Below, piece by piece: positions 24,548 through 32,305 of a stretch of DNA of 64,000 bases. The stretch's first letter is position 1; each line of letters begins with the position of its first letter. The notes beneath the pieces were generated by a model. That model was not told the origin of the DNA. It searched no databases and saw only the letters and a program-made list of their open reading frames with translations. Source of the DNA: Kineosporia aurantiaca JCM 3230 (GTDB lineage: Bacteria > Actinomycetota > Actinomycetes > Actinomycetales > Kineosporiaceae). The translations under genes and the position numbers were made by a program. The stretch covers positions 124,001 through 188,000 of the forward strand of contig JODP01000005.1 in NCBI GenBank assembly GCA_000719025.1, in the 5' to 3' direction.

Positions 24548-24898
24548 CCCCCCGTCGGCCGAAGCCGCTGGCGGTCGCTGCTTTTGCGGCGGAGACCCCA
24601 ACCCCGACGCCGCCGGGGACAGCATGTCGCAAACCGGGTTCCGGGAATTCGCTCATGGCCCGCGCGCCGCCGGACTATCCAGATATCGGCGATCAGCAGG
24701 GCGACGGCCGCTCCGGCCAGCCGGTGCCGGAGGGCCGAAGCCGTCGTCGACTACCTGGCGGCTTCGGCATCCTGACCCCCGGCGGTACTCGACCACTTCG
24801 GAAGCCTCACACAACCGGTTTTGCCCATATTTGGCGGGTAATGTGCCAGGATGATCACGCGAGCATGCGCTGACCCCTGACGCCGAGAGGATCGCGCC
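24548..24898. other. Intergenic region without recognised gene
   Basis: This 351-bp stretch separates divergent genes. I find no credible reading frame on either strand. The right third is less GC-rich (around 24815-24860) and includes ATATTTGGCGGGTAATGTGC, with TGGC and GCCA half-sites nine bases apart, which may be the control region of the monooxygenase gene. Confidence 0.4.
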
Positions 24899-26362
24899 AT
24901 GTCCGAGGTGATCGTGGTCGGGGGCGGCCCGACCGGGCTGTGGCTGGCCGCCGAACTGCGCCTGGCCGGGGTCTCGGTCGACGTGCTGGAGGCGCGGCCG
25001 CAGCGCAGTCCGCGGTCCAAGGCGATCACGCTGCACGCCCGCACCCTCGAGGTGCTGGCCATGCGCGGCCTCGCCGACCAGTTCGTGAACAGCGGCGCCC
25101 ACCTGCCCAGCTACCACTTCGGCATGCTCGAGCAGAAGATGCCCCTGGCCGATCTGGACAGCCCATTCCCGTTCGTGCTGGCGCACTCTCAGGTGCAGAC
25201 CGAGGAGAAGATCGAGCGCTGGGCCCGGGACTTGGGGGCGAGCATCCTGCGGGGTCACACCGTCACCGGCCTAGAGCAGGACGAGGACGGAGTCACCGTC
25301 ACGGCGACCACCCCCGAGGGAATCCAGGAGACCCGGCGGGCGTCCTTCGTCGTGGGCTGCGACGGCTCGCGCAGCGTTGTCCGACAGGCCGCCGGCATCG
25401 ACTTCGTGGGCGCCGATCCGTCGATCTACGGCTTCCTGGCCGACGTCGTCCTGGACGATCCGCCGCCACCGGGTTATGCCGTGCACAGCGCGCTCGGGTC
25501 GTTGTCGGTCGTGCCGCTGGGGCCGGGCCGGGTCCGGATGTACGGCATCGACCCGGCCCGCCAGGACCTTGGACAGCTCACCTTCGAGGAGCTTCGGCAG
25601 TACGTGATCCTGCTGACCGGAGGGGATTTCGGGATGCGGGACGCGACCTGGCTGTCGCGGTTCACCAGCGCCACCCGCGTCGCCGCCGAGTACCGTCGGG
25701 GCCGGATCCTGCTCGCCGGAGACGCTGCGCACATCCACTTCCCGGCCGGCGGCGTGGGGCTGAACATCGGCATCCAGGACGCGATGAACCTCGGCTGGAA
25801 GCTGGCGGCCGAGGTTCAGGGCCGCGCCGAGCCGGGCCTGCTCGACACGTACCACCGCGAGCGGCATCCCGTCGGCGAGGAAGTGGCTCGTCACACCCTG
25901 GCCCAGGGCGTGTTCATCCAGGGCATGACCCCGGAAGGGCTGGCCCTGCGGGGCCTGATGAACCGGCTGATCGCGAACCATCCGAGCCTGGTCTCCGCGC
26001 TGGTGGAGGAACTGACCGGCATCGACGTGGCCTACCCGGTGCCTGGAAGCCACCCGCTGACCGGAACGCGCCTGCCCGCCGCCCAGGCAACGCTCGCCCG
26101 GCTGGCTTCCGGCCGACCGCTCCTGCTCACCGAGGCCGACCTGCCCGAGTCCAGCGCGGAAGCAGAGAAGCTGGGTTTCACCGTCGCTCGAGCCACCCTG
26201 AGCACCCGGCCGGCCTGGGCCGAGGTCGCGGGCGTGCTGGTGCGCCCCGACGGTCATGTCTGGCTCGCCGTCGACCGGTCTCCCGACGCCGACCAGCAAC
26301 TGCGGAACGCTCTGGCCGAAGTGCCGGCCACGTTCGTCCCTCCTGACGCTTACCGAGCGTAA
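24899..26362 (+). CDS. FAD-dependent aromatic monooxygenase (PheA/TfdB family)
   Basis: The 487-residue group A flavoprotein has the FAD-binding VIVVGGGPTGLWLAAELRL at residues 4-22, the DG motif in VVGCDGSRSVVRQAAG near 155, and the GD motif LLAGDAAHIHFPAGGVGLNIGIQDAMNLGWKL near 275. A thioredoxin-like C-terminal region follows. It should hydroxylate an aromatic or polyketide substrate with NAD(P)H and oxygen. The ATG is preceded by GAGAGGA. No obvious biosynthetic cluster surrounds it, so the substrate is unknown; the next gene is an oxoamine synthase 137 bp away. Confidence 0.92.
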   Translation: MSEVIVVGGGPTGLWLAAELRLAGVSVDVLEARPQRSPRSKAITLHARTLEVLAMRGLADQFVNSGAHLPSYHFGMLEQKMPLADLDSPFPFVLAHSQVQTEEKIERWARDLGASILRGHTVTGLEQDEDGVTVTATTPEGIQETRRASFVVGCDGSRSVVRQAAGIDFVGADPSIYGFLADVVLDDPPPPGYAVHSALGSLSVVPLGPGRVRMYGIDPARQDLGQLTFEELRQYVILLTGGDFGMRDATWLSRFTSATRVAAEYRRGRILLAGDAAHIHFPAGGVGLNIGIQDAMNLGWKLAAEVQGRAEPGLLDTYHRERHPVGEEVARHTLAQGVFIQGMTPEGLALRGLMNRLIANHPSLVSALVEELTGIDVAYPVPGSHPLTGTRLPAAQATLARLASGRPLLLTEADLPESSAEAEKLGFTVARATLSTRPAWAEVAGVLVRPDGHVWLAVDRSPDADQQLRNALAEVPATFVPPDAYRA

Positions 26363-26499
26363 CCGCGTCCTGGCACCGTGGTGCCCATTGGGCCCGGGAG
26401 TTCGAAAAATTAACCCCATCCCACCCGTCCGCCACGACCCTGACACCACAGCGTGTAACCATGGGCGAGCAGATTCCGTAGATCCGGTGGGAGCAACGA

Positions 26500-27741
26500 A
26501 TGTCCGTCCAGTCTCCGCGTCGTCCCGATCTGACCAAGACCGCCGTCGACGAGCTGTCCGTGCACCATCACGAGCACGCGATGTACGACCTGGTCATCGA
26601 GGAGCTCCAGGGCCGCCGGATCCGGATCGGCGATCACTGGCTGACCGACTTCGCCTCCTGCAACTACCTCGGCCTGGACCTGGACGAGCAGGTCATCGCC
26701 TCGATCGAGCCGGCCGTGCGGCGCTGGGGCACGCACCCGAGCTGGTCCCGCTTCGTCGGCAACCCGCGTCCCTACATGGACATCGAGGACCGGCTGACCG
26801 AGCTGCTCGGCGCCCCCGACACCCTGGTCCTGCCGACCATCACCCACATCCACCTGTCCGTGCTGCCGGTTCTGGCCGCGCAGGGGCAGTTGTTCATGGA
26901 CGCCCGGGCGCACCGGACGATTTACGACGGCTGTCACGTCGCGGTCGGCGCCGGGGCCAAGCTCATCCCCTACCGGCACCACGACCTCGAGCACCTGCGG
27001 GCCAAGCTGCGCGCGGCGCCGGTGAGCGGGCCCCGGGTGATCGTCACCGACGGCGTCAACAGCATGACCGGCAACATGCCGCTGCTGCCGGAGCTGGCCG
27101 CCCTGGCCCGCGAGTACGACGCGCTGCTTTACGTGGACGACGCCCACGGTTTCGGCGTGATCGGCGAGCGCACGCCGGACGAGACCAGCGACTACGGAAG
27201 CCGGGGCAACAGCATCGTCCGCCACTACGACGAGACCTACGACAACGTCGTCCTGGTCGGTGGTTTCTCCAAGGCCTACTCCTCCTTGCTGGCCTTCCTG
27301 GCGCTGCCGACCGCGCTGAAGGAGCGGCTCAAGGTCGCCACCTCGCCGTACATCTACTCCGGGCCCTCGCCGGTCGCCTCCCTGGCCACCGTGCTGGCCG
27401 GGTTCGACGTCAACGCCGAGCGCGGCGACCAGTTGCGCCTCCAGGTGCACCAGCTCACCCACACCGTGCTGGACCACCTGACCAAGCTCGGCATCGGCAC
27501 CTCGAACACCTCGGGTCTGCCGATCATCCAGATCCCGGCCGCCGACCCGGACGACCTGCCCGCGCTCTGGCAGTCGCTGTTCGACCACGGCGTCTACACC
27601 ACCGCGGCCGCCTACCCCGTGGTCCCCCGCAAGGAGGTCGGCCTGCGCTTCCAGCTGACCGCGGCGAACACCTCGGCCGAGATCGACGAGCTGTGCACGG
27701 TCCTGACCGCCCACGCCCACCGGTTCAAGGCCGCCGCCTGA
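26500..27741 (+). CDS. Alpha-oxoamine synthase family PLP enzyme
   Basis: The 413-residue fold-type I PLP enzyme resembles 8-amino-7-oxononanoate synthase, 5-aminolevulinate synthase and CqsA. It has FASCNYLGLDL near residue 60, SRFVGNPRPYMDIEDRLTELLG, DARAHRTIYDG, the cofactor Asp motif YVDDAHGFGVIG and the Schiff-base Lys in VGGFSKAYSS. WSRFVGN replaces the usual GSGGSR-type stretch, so it is a divergent subfamily rather than a confident BioF. It should condense an amino acid with an acyl thioester. GGGAG precedes the ATG. Its TGA overlaps the next small ATG. Confidence 0.88.
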   Translation: MSVQSPRRPDLTKTAVDELSVHHHEHAMYDLVIEELQGRRIRIGDHWLTDFASCNYLGLDLDEQVIASIEPAVRRWGTHPSWSRFVGNPRPYMDIEDRLTELLGAPDTLVLPTITHIHLSVLPVLAAQGQLFMDARAHRTIYDGCHVAVGAGAKLIPYRHHDLEHLRAKLRAAPVSGPRVIVTDGVNSMTGNMPLLPELAALAREYDALLYVDDAHGFGVIGERTPDETSDYGSRGNSIVRHYDETYDNVVLVGGFSKAYSSLLAFLALPTALKERLKVATSPYIYSGPSPVASLATVLAGFDVNAERGDQLRLQVHQLTHTVLDHLTKLGIGTSNTSGLPIIQIPAADPDDLPALWQSLFDHGVYTTAAAYPVVPRKEVGLRFQLTAANTSAEIDELCTVLTAHAHRFKAAA

Positions 27742-27851
27742 TGCTCCGGCTCTCCTCCAGCGTCCTCGACCACCACAGCGGCCGGTACCGATCGATACCG
27801 ACTGGCAGCGTGCGTCATTCATTGAAGCTGGGGGCCGGCTCCACCCTGTAG
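27741..27851 (+). CDS. Possible 36-residue ORF coupled to the oxoamine synthase
   Basis: An ATG overlaps the synthase stop as TGATG, and the frame runs 36 codons to a TAG, ending 14 bp before a strong terminator. The peptide is Ser-rich and basic (MLRLSSSVLDHHSGRYRS at the start, KLGAGSTL at the end). Codon bias is strong in the first half and weaker in the second. The coupling and the terminator position support translation; lack of known homologues and partial codon bias argue for caution. Confidence 0.35.
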   Translation: MLRLSSSVLDHHSGRYRSIPTGSVRHSLKLGAGSTL

Positions 27852-27865
27852 CCCCTGATGCTGAT

Positions 27866-27898
27866 GGGGTCCGGAGGCCTGACCGGCCTCCGGACCCC
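27866..27898. terminator. Bidirectional terminator hairpin
   Basis: Perfect 14-bp arms GGGGTCCGGAGGCC (27866-27879) and GGCCTCCGGACCCC (27885-27898) enclose TGACC. It lies between convergent genes. Confidence 0.82.
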
Positions 27899-27904
27899 TT
27901 CGGC

Positions 27905-28582
27905 TCAGGACTGGTACGGCGGCTGCTGCCCCTCGCCCGGCTGCCCGTACTGGCCGGGCTGGTTCGGGGTGCCGTACTGCGGCTGGTCGGGCTGGCTGAA
28001 CTGACCCGGCTGCGGCTGCGTCTGAGGCTGCGGCTGGGGCTGCGGGGTCCAGGGCGCCTGGGACCGGCCGTCGGTGACCGAGGCCGGAGTCTCCTTCAGC
28101 CGCAGGAAGTTTCCGGCGACCAGGGCGAGCACGCAGATCACACCGAGGAACATGCCGATGCCGCGACCGATGGAGATGTCGAGACCCAGGTCACCGGTGC
28201 CACCGAGACCGGACAGGAGACTGGCCGCATCCTTGGCGTCGTTCAGGCCCGAGTCCTGGCCCTTGATCAGCTCGATCAGGACCAGCAGGGCGGCCAGCCC
28301 GGACAGGCCCAGGCGGCCCAGGTTCCACAGGCTGGGCGTCACGGCGGCCGGCAGCTTCAGGTTGGCCACCTGGGTCACGATCACCTCGGCGATCAGCACG
28401 ATCACCAGCAGGGCCGCGATTTTCGGGAGGGAGAAGTGCCAGGCGTTGGCGCTGTCCGACTCGGAGTTGCCGAGCAGCTTGATCGAGACGCTGTACCAGG
28501 GCAGCAGGCTGCTGATCAGGAAGAGCGCCCCGGCGCCGAGGACGACCTTGCCGCCGAGCGTGAGTGATGGACTGGTGGGCAT
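27905..28582 (-). CDS. Four-helix membrane protein with Pro/Gln-rich tail
   Basis: The 225-residue protein has four hydrophobic helices (about 12-32, 52-72, 88-105 and 138-160) and a 60-residue C-terminal tail made of PQPQPQ, GQFSQPDQPQYG and GQYGQPGEG runs. An extracytoplasmic loop after helix 1 (PWYSVSIKLLGNSESDSANAW) is typical of small actinobacterial membrane proteins of unknown role. The low-complexity tail would be cytoplasmic if four helices are right. GGAGCTC precedes the ATG. I do not recognise a function. Confidence 0.72.
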   Translation of the reverse strand: MPTSPSLTLGGKVVLGAGALFLISSLLPWYSVSIKLLGNSESDSANAWHFSLPKIAALLVIVLIAEVIVTQVANLKLPAAVTPSLWNLGRLGLSGLAALLVLIELIKGQDSGLNDAKDAASLLSGLGGTGDLGLDISIGRGIGMFLGVICVLALVAGNFLRLKETPASVTDGRSQAPWTPQPQPQPQTQPQPGQFSQPDQPQYGTPNQPGQYGQPGEGQQPPYQS

Positions 28583-28710
28583 GAGGGGGAGCTCCTTCTG
28601 GTCCGCGTGATCCTGAGCAATTCCTGTGCGTTCACTGTGCCAGCGTCGCGCAGGTCACAAGGGCGTTTTCCACTTCCTTGCCCCGTTCGTGCTTGCTCAG
28701 GCTGGACGCG

Positions 28711-28850
28711 GTTCCGGGCACCGGTGGTGCACGAACCTGTGAGTCGCCCTTTCGGGCAGCGCCGCAAAGTTCCTGGGACGGCCCACAGAAGTGGGCCCCC
28801 GAACCACGGCCGACGGGTCTTTCGGCTTGCGCGCACCGGACCCCGGCGCC
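28711..28850 (+). ncRNA. Candidate structured leader / riboswitch upstream of DUF1996 gene
   Basis: The 343-bp region before the DUF1996 gene is packed with hairpins: GCCC-TTTC-GGGC (28746-28757), then CGCAAAG in an unpaired-looking position (28763-28769), then GGCCCAC-AGAA-GTGGGCC (28780-28797), then GACGGGTCTTTCGGCTT. The CGCAAAG word recalls the conserved core of cyclic-di-GMP-I (GEMM) riboswitches, but the usual GNRA loop and GGCAAACC segment are not found. I therefore call only a structured 5' leader of unknown class. Confidence 0.4.
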
Positions 28851-28925
28851 GACAGACTTCTCCGGGCGGGACCGAGCCGAAGGGCAGGCCGGTTCGCCTT
28901 CCCTGACGACTCCCGGAGGATTTCC

Positions 28926-30185
28926 GTGAAACGCCGTTATTCCCTGGCCGCTGCGGGCGCCGTGGTGGGCGTCGTGCTCGTGGTCGGCTTCGCCGGCTCG
29001 GGCCAGGCGCTGCCGAAGCTCGGCGCCGCCTCGGCCCACGGCCGAGGCCACCACCACAGCTCGGCCCCGGCCACCACGACCCCGACTGCGGCCGCCTCGG
29101 CGAGCGCGACCGCAACCGCCGGCGCCACCGGCGGCTCGATGCCCGGTATGGACATGCCGTCGACCAGCACGAGCACCAGCACCGCGAGCACGGGCGCCTC
29201 GGCGACCATGACGATGCCGCCGACCACGTTCAACCCCAACCTCGACCCCGGCGAGTCGGTCACCGTCTCCCCCGCGGTCAAGGGTGTCGCCCCGGACATG
29301 AGCTTCTCGGCCCCCAACACCGTGACCCATCACGAGTTCCAGGCCACCTGCTCGCAGAACCACAGTGAGCAGTCGGACCCGATCGTCTACCCCAAGAAGG
29401 CCGGGGTGTCGCACATGCACACCTTCATGGGCTCGACGACGACCAACCCGGACACCACCACGAAGTCCCTGCTGGCCGGGGACACCTCGTGCGCCAACAC
29501 CTTCGACCACTCGGCCTACTGGGTGCCCTCGCTCTACGACGGCGACAAGCTGGTCACCGCCGGCAACGACCTGGAGACCATCTACTACAAGTCCGGCGTC
29601 TCGGACTACCGCACCGTCCGGCCGTTCCCGAACGGCCTGCGCTTCGTGGTCGGCAGCCCGACCGACACCAAGGAGCAGTTCCAGAACCTGACCGGCACGG
29701 TCAACGGTTTCGAGTGCGGTGACATCGACAAGGTGTACGACTTCCCGGTGAGCTGCCCGGCCGGCACCGACCTGAACGTCCGGCTCCAGGCCCCGAGCTG
29801 CTGGGACGGCGTGAACCTGGACGTGGCCGACCACAAGAGCAACATGGCCTACCCGGTGTACAAGGACTACCGCTGGATCTGCCCCACCGACCACCCGGTC
29901 GCGGTGCCGATGGTCGAGTTCAAGATGCACTGGAAGACCGGCACCGACATGTCCAAGGTCCGCTTCTCCAGCGGCGCCGGCTACTCCTACCACTACGACG
30001 TCTTCGTGGCCTGGGACCAGTCGGTGCTCAGCAAGCTGGTCACGCACTGCATCAACGGCGGAATGCAGTGCGACACCTACGGTTACGACGAGTCCAAGGA
30101 CAGCCGCGGAACCGTGCTGCCGGACCCCCGGTACAAGGACATCGTGGCCCAGTTCCCGCACTCCCAGACGGTGATCACCCCCTGA
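28926..30185 (+). CDS. Secreted DUF1996-domain protein
   Basis: The 419-residue protein has a Sec signal peptide (to about residue 30), a His- then Ser/Thr/Ala-rich linker with a Met-rich MPGMDMP, and a DUF1996 domain (about 95-419). Landmarks are ATCSQNHSEQSDPIVYPKKAGVSHMHTFMG, CANTFDHSAYWVPSLY, GFECGD, PSCWDGVNLD and YRWICPTDHPVAVP. DUF1996 proteins are secreted in actinobacteria and fungi, often beside carbohydrate-binding modules, and their chemistry is uncertain. The GTG start follows GGAGG by six nt. A terminator follows. Confidence 0.88.
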   Translation: MKRRYSLAAAGAVVGVVLVVGFAGSGQALPKLGAASAHGRGHHHSSAPATTTPTAAASASATATAGATGGSMPGMDMPSTSTSTSTASTGASATMTMPPTTFNPNLDPGESVTVSPAVKGVAPDMSFSAPNTVTHHEFQATCSQNHSEQSDPIVYPKKAGVSHMHTFMGSTTTNPDTTTKSLLAGDTSCANTFDHSAYWVPSLYDGDKLVTAGNDLETIYYKSGVSDYRTVRPFPNGLRFVVGSPTDTKEQFQNLTGTVNGFECGDIDKVYDFPVSCPAGTDLNVRLQAPSCWDGVNLDVADHKSNMAYPVYKDYRWICPTDHPVAVPMVEFKMHWKTGTDMSKVRFSSGAGYSYHYDVFVAWDQSVLSKLVTHCINGGMQCDTYGYDESKDSRGTVLPDPRYKDIVAQFPHSQTVITP

Positions 30186-30194
30186 CCTGATCAC

Positions 30195-30233
30195 CAGTGA
30201 TCGAGGGCCGGTTCCTCCGGCCCTCGATCACTG
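30195..30233. terminator. Terminator, 17-bp perfect stem (copy A)
   Basis: CAGTGATCGAGGGCCGG (30195-30211) pairs with CCGGCCCTCGATCACTG (30217-30233) around TTCCT. It serves the DUF1996 gene and contains the stop codon of the convergent XRE gene. A near copy is at 32274-32305. Confidence 0.8.
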
Positions 30234-31070
30234 TTTTGCCGCGCTCCAGGCCTGGAGCCGGAGCCGATCCATCCGGTCGCGGCTTTCGGGGTCCGGAACC
30301 GGGGTGTAGACGACCAGCACGTGCGACTGCCCGGGGTCGACCAGGGTCTGGCAGTTCAGCTCCAGCACGCCGATCTCGGGATGGACGAACCGCTTGACCT
30401 CGCGCGGGCGAAGCCCGACCTCGTGCTCGGCCCAGATCGCCTGGAACTCCGCGTTGTCCGCCAGCAGCAGGTCGACGTAGTGCGCGGCCCGGGACCCCGG
30501 CCCGCGCAGCGTGGCCAGGGACCTCAGGCCCGAGGCGAAGAGGCGGGACTGGTAGGCGTGGTCCTCGGGCAGGTACACCGCCCGGGCTTCCGGGTCGGTG
30601 AACCAGCGATAGCCGAAGCTGCGGGCCGGGCCGGTGTACCGGGTCCCGTCCCCGGTGAGCGCAATGCTCATCGGCGTCTGGCGCAGGGTCTCCCCCAGTT
30701 CGGTGACCACTTCCGCGGGCGTGTCCCCCAAACGGTCGATCACGTGCAGCAGGCCGGGACTGATGTGCTCACCCGCCGAACCCCGGGCGGGCGGGTTGTG
30801 CCCGGCCAGGCGGAACAGGTGGTCCCGCTCGTCCAGCGACAGGTGCAGGCCCTGGGCGATCGAGGCCAGCATCTGCGGAGACGGCTGAGGACCCCGCTCG
30901 CGCTCCAGCCGGGCGTAGTAGTCGGTCGACATGTGACACAGCGCGGCCACTTCCTCGCGCCGCAGACCATTCGTCCGGCGGCGGGCCCCACGGAACAGAC
31001 CGACGTCCTCCGGCTGCAACGCCTCGCGCCGACGCCGCAGGAACCCGGCCAGCCCACTCCGGTCGATCAC
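30228..31070 (-). CDS. XRE-family regulator with MmyB-like ligand domain
   Basis: The 280-residue protein has an N-terminal helix-turn-helix (residues 8-75: RRTNGLRREEVAALCHMSTDYYARLERERGPQPS) and the MmyB-like C-terminal domain (about 105-270, with RWFTDPEARAVY, WAEHEV and the FVHPEIGVLELNCQTL strand pair). The GTG start has GAGGAGG five nt upstream. It is divergent from an SDR gene, the usual arrangement in which this family represses its neighbour. The 13-bp iterons at 31145-31235 lie between the two genes and are likely binding sites. Confidence 0.88.
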   Translation of the reverse strand: MIDRSGLAGFLRRRREALQPEDVGLFRGARRRTNGLRREEVAALCHMSTDYYARLERERGPQPSPQMLASIAQGLHLSLDERDHLFRLAGHNPPARGSAGEHISPGLLHVIDRLGDTPAEVVTELGETLRQTPMSIALTGDGTRYTGPARSFGYRWFTDPEARAVYLPEDHAYQSRLFASGLRSLATLRGPGSRAAHYVDLLLADNAEFQAIWAEHEVGLRPREVKRFVHPEIGVLELNCQTLVDPGQSHVLVVYTPVPDPESRDRMDRLRLQAWSAAKQ

Positions 31071-31144
31071 TCGTGCCTCCTCGCCTCCGCGCTGTCCCGT
31101 TTCTATCGGCTCCGCCCCGATCCAGCCACGACCTGCTGATCCCC

Positions 31145-31235
31145 CCTTCCGGTGGATCCTTCCGGTGGACCCTTCCGGTGGACCCTTCCGGTGGACCCTT
31201 CCGGTGGACCCTTCCGGTGGACCCTTCCGGTGGAC
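31145..31235. repeat. Seven tandem 13-bp iterons
   Basis: The unit CCTTCCGGTGGAC is repeated seven times head to tail with no spacer; only the first copy differs, ending in T. Each unit contains TCCGGTGGA, an imperfect dyad. The array fills the intergenic region between the divergent XRE and SDR genes, 94 bp from the SDR start and 75 bp from the regulator start. It is non-coding under the chosen starts. Confidence 0.9.
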
Positions 31236-31328
31236 CCGGGATCCCCGGATCGTCAGGCCGTTGTTGCCCGGCCCGCAATCGCGGAGGCTCGAGAGAACAA
31301 CCCACCGACCAGCCGCCGGAGTGACCTC

Positions 31329-32261
31329 ATGCCCCACCACGACATCACCGTCCCCGATCTGTCCGGTCGGCTGGCCGTGATCACCGGAGCCAGCGACGGA
31401 GTCGGTCTGGCCCTGGCCCACCGCCTGGCCGCGGCCGGCGCCGAGCTGGTCCTGCCGGTCCGCAATGCCCGCAAGGGTGAGGCCGCCCGGACCCGGATCC
31501 GGGAGCAGAACCCGGCCGCCCAGGTGTCCCTGCGGACCCTGGACCTCTCCTCGCTCGCCTCGGTGGCCGCGCTCGGCCAGACCCTGCTCGACGAGGGCCG
31601 GCCGATCCACATCCTGGTCAACAACGCCGGCGTGATGACCCCGCCGGACCGGCAGAGCACCGCCGACGGCTTCGAGCTGCAGTTCGGCAGCAACCATCTC
31701 GGCCACTTCGCCCTGGTCGGCCATCTGCTGCCGCTGCTGCGGACCGCCCGCGCCCGCATCGTCAGCCAGATCAGCGTTGCCGCCAACCAGGGGTCGATCA
31801 ACTGGCCGGACCTCAACTGGGAACACTCTTACAACGCCGGCCGGGCCTACAGCCAGTCGAAGATCGCCTTCGGGCTCTTCGGCCTCGAACTGGCCCGGCG
31901 CAGTGAGGCCGGCGCCTGGGGCCTGACGAGTTATCTGTCCCACCCAGGAGTCGCGCCGACCAATCTTCTGGCCGCCCACCCCGAGTACGGTCGCAGTGAC
32001 GATACGTTCAGCGTGAGACTCATCCGCCGGCTGTCGGCTCGCGGTCTTCTGGTCGGTACGGTCGAATCTGCCTTGCTGCCGGCGCTTTACGCAGCAACAT
32101 CACCCGAGGCCAAGAATGGACGCTTCTACGGACCCAAGGGTCTGGGGCACCTGGGTGGGCCTCCCGCAGAGCAGAAGCTGTACTCCCGGCTGCGGAGTAC
32201 CGAGGAGGCGCAGCGGGTCTGGGAGGTCTCCGAGGAGCTGACCAAGGTGGCGCTGGCCTAG
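31329..32261 (+). CDS. Short-chain dehydrogenase/reductase (retinol-dehydrogenase-like)
   Basis: The 310-residue SDR has the cofactor motif AVITGASDGVGLALAHRL, NNAG at about residue 100 (HILVNNAGVMTPP), a Ser in SQISVAANQGS and the YSQSK catalytic Tyr/Lys. Its length and the LQFGSNHLGHFALVGHLLPLL segment match the retinol-dehydrogenase/WWOX-like SDRs. ATG 31329 follows GGAGTG; upstream in-frame codons are iteron translation, so they are rejected. It is divergent from the XRE regulator. A terminator similar to copy A follows. Confidence 0.92.
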   Translation: MPHHDITVPDLSGRLAVITGASDGVGLALAHRLAAAGAELVLPVRNARKGEAARTRIREQNPAAQVSLRTLDLSSLASVAALGQTLLDEGRPIHILVNNAGVMTPPDRQSTADGFELQFGSNHLGHFALVGHLLPLLRTARARIVSQISVAANQGSINWPDLNWEHSYNAGRAYSQSKIAFGLFGLELARRSEAGAWGLTSYLSHPGVAPTNLLAAHPEYGRSDDTFSVRLIRRLSARGLLVGTVESALLPALYAATSPEAKNGRFYGPKGLGHLGGPPAEQKLYSRLRSTEEAQRVWEVSEELTKVALA

Positions 32262-32273
32262 CGGCCAGAAGGG

Positions 32274-32305
32274 GATCGAGGGTCGGCCTCAAACGGCCCT
32301 CGATC
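32274..32305. terminator. Terminator related to copy A (copy B)
   Basis: GATCGAGGG (32274-32282) pairs with CCCTCGATC (32297-32305), extended by a G-U and two more pairs. It includes the end of the convergent methyltransferase gene. The outer sequence GATCGAGGG ... CCCTCGATCACTG is the same as at 30195-30233. Confidence 0.75.

Noticed and set aside
28711..28850. Confident cyclic-di-GMP-I riboswitch call
   Set aside because: Only the CGCAAAG word fits; the GNRA-loop hairpin and GGCAAACC strand are missing.
31145..31235. CRISPR array
   Set aside because: Thirteen-bp units with no spacers and no cas genes; it is a tandem iteron array.
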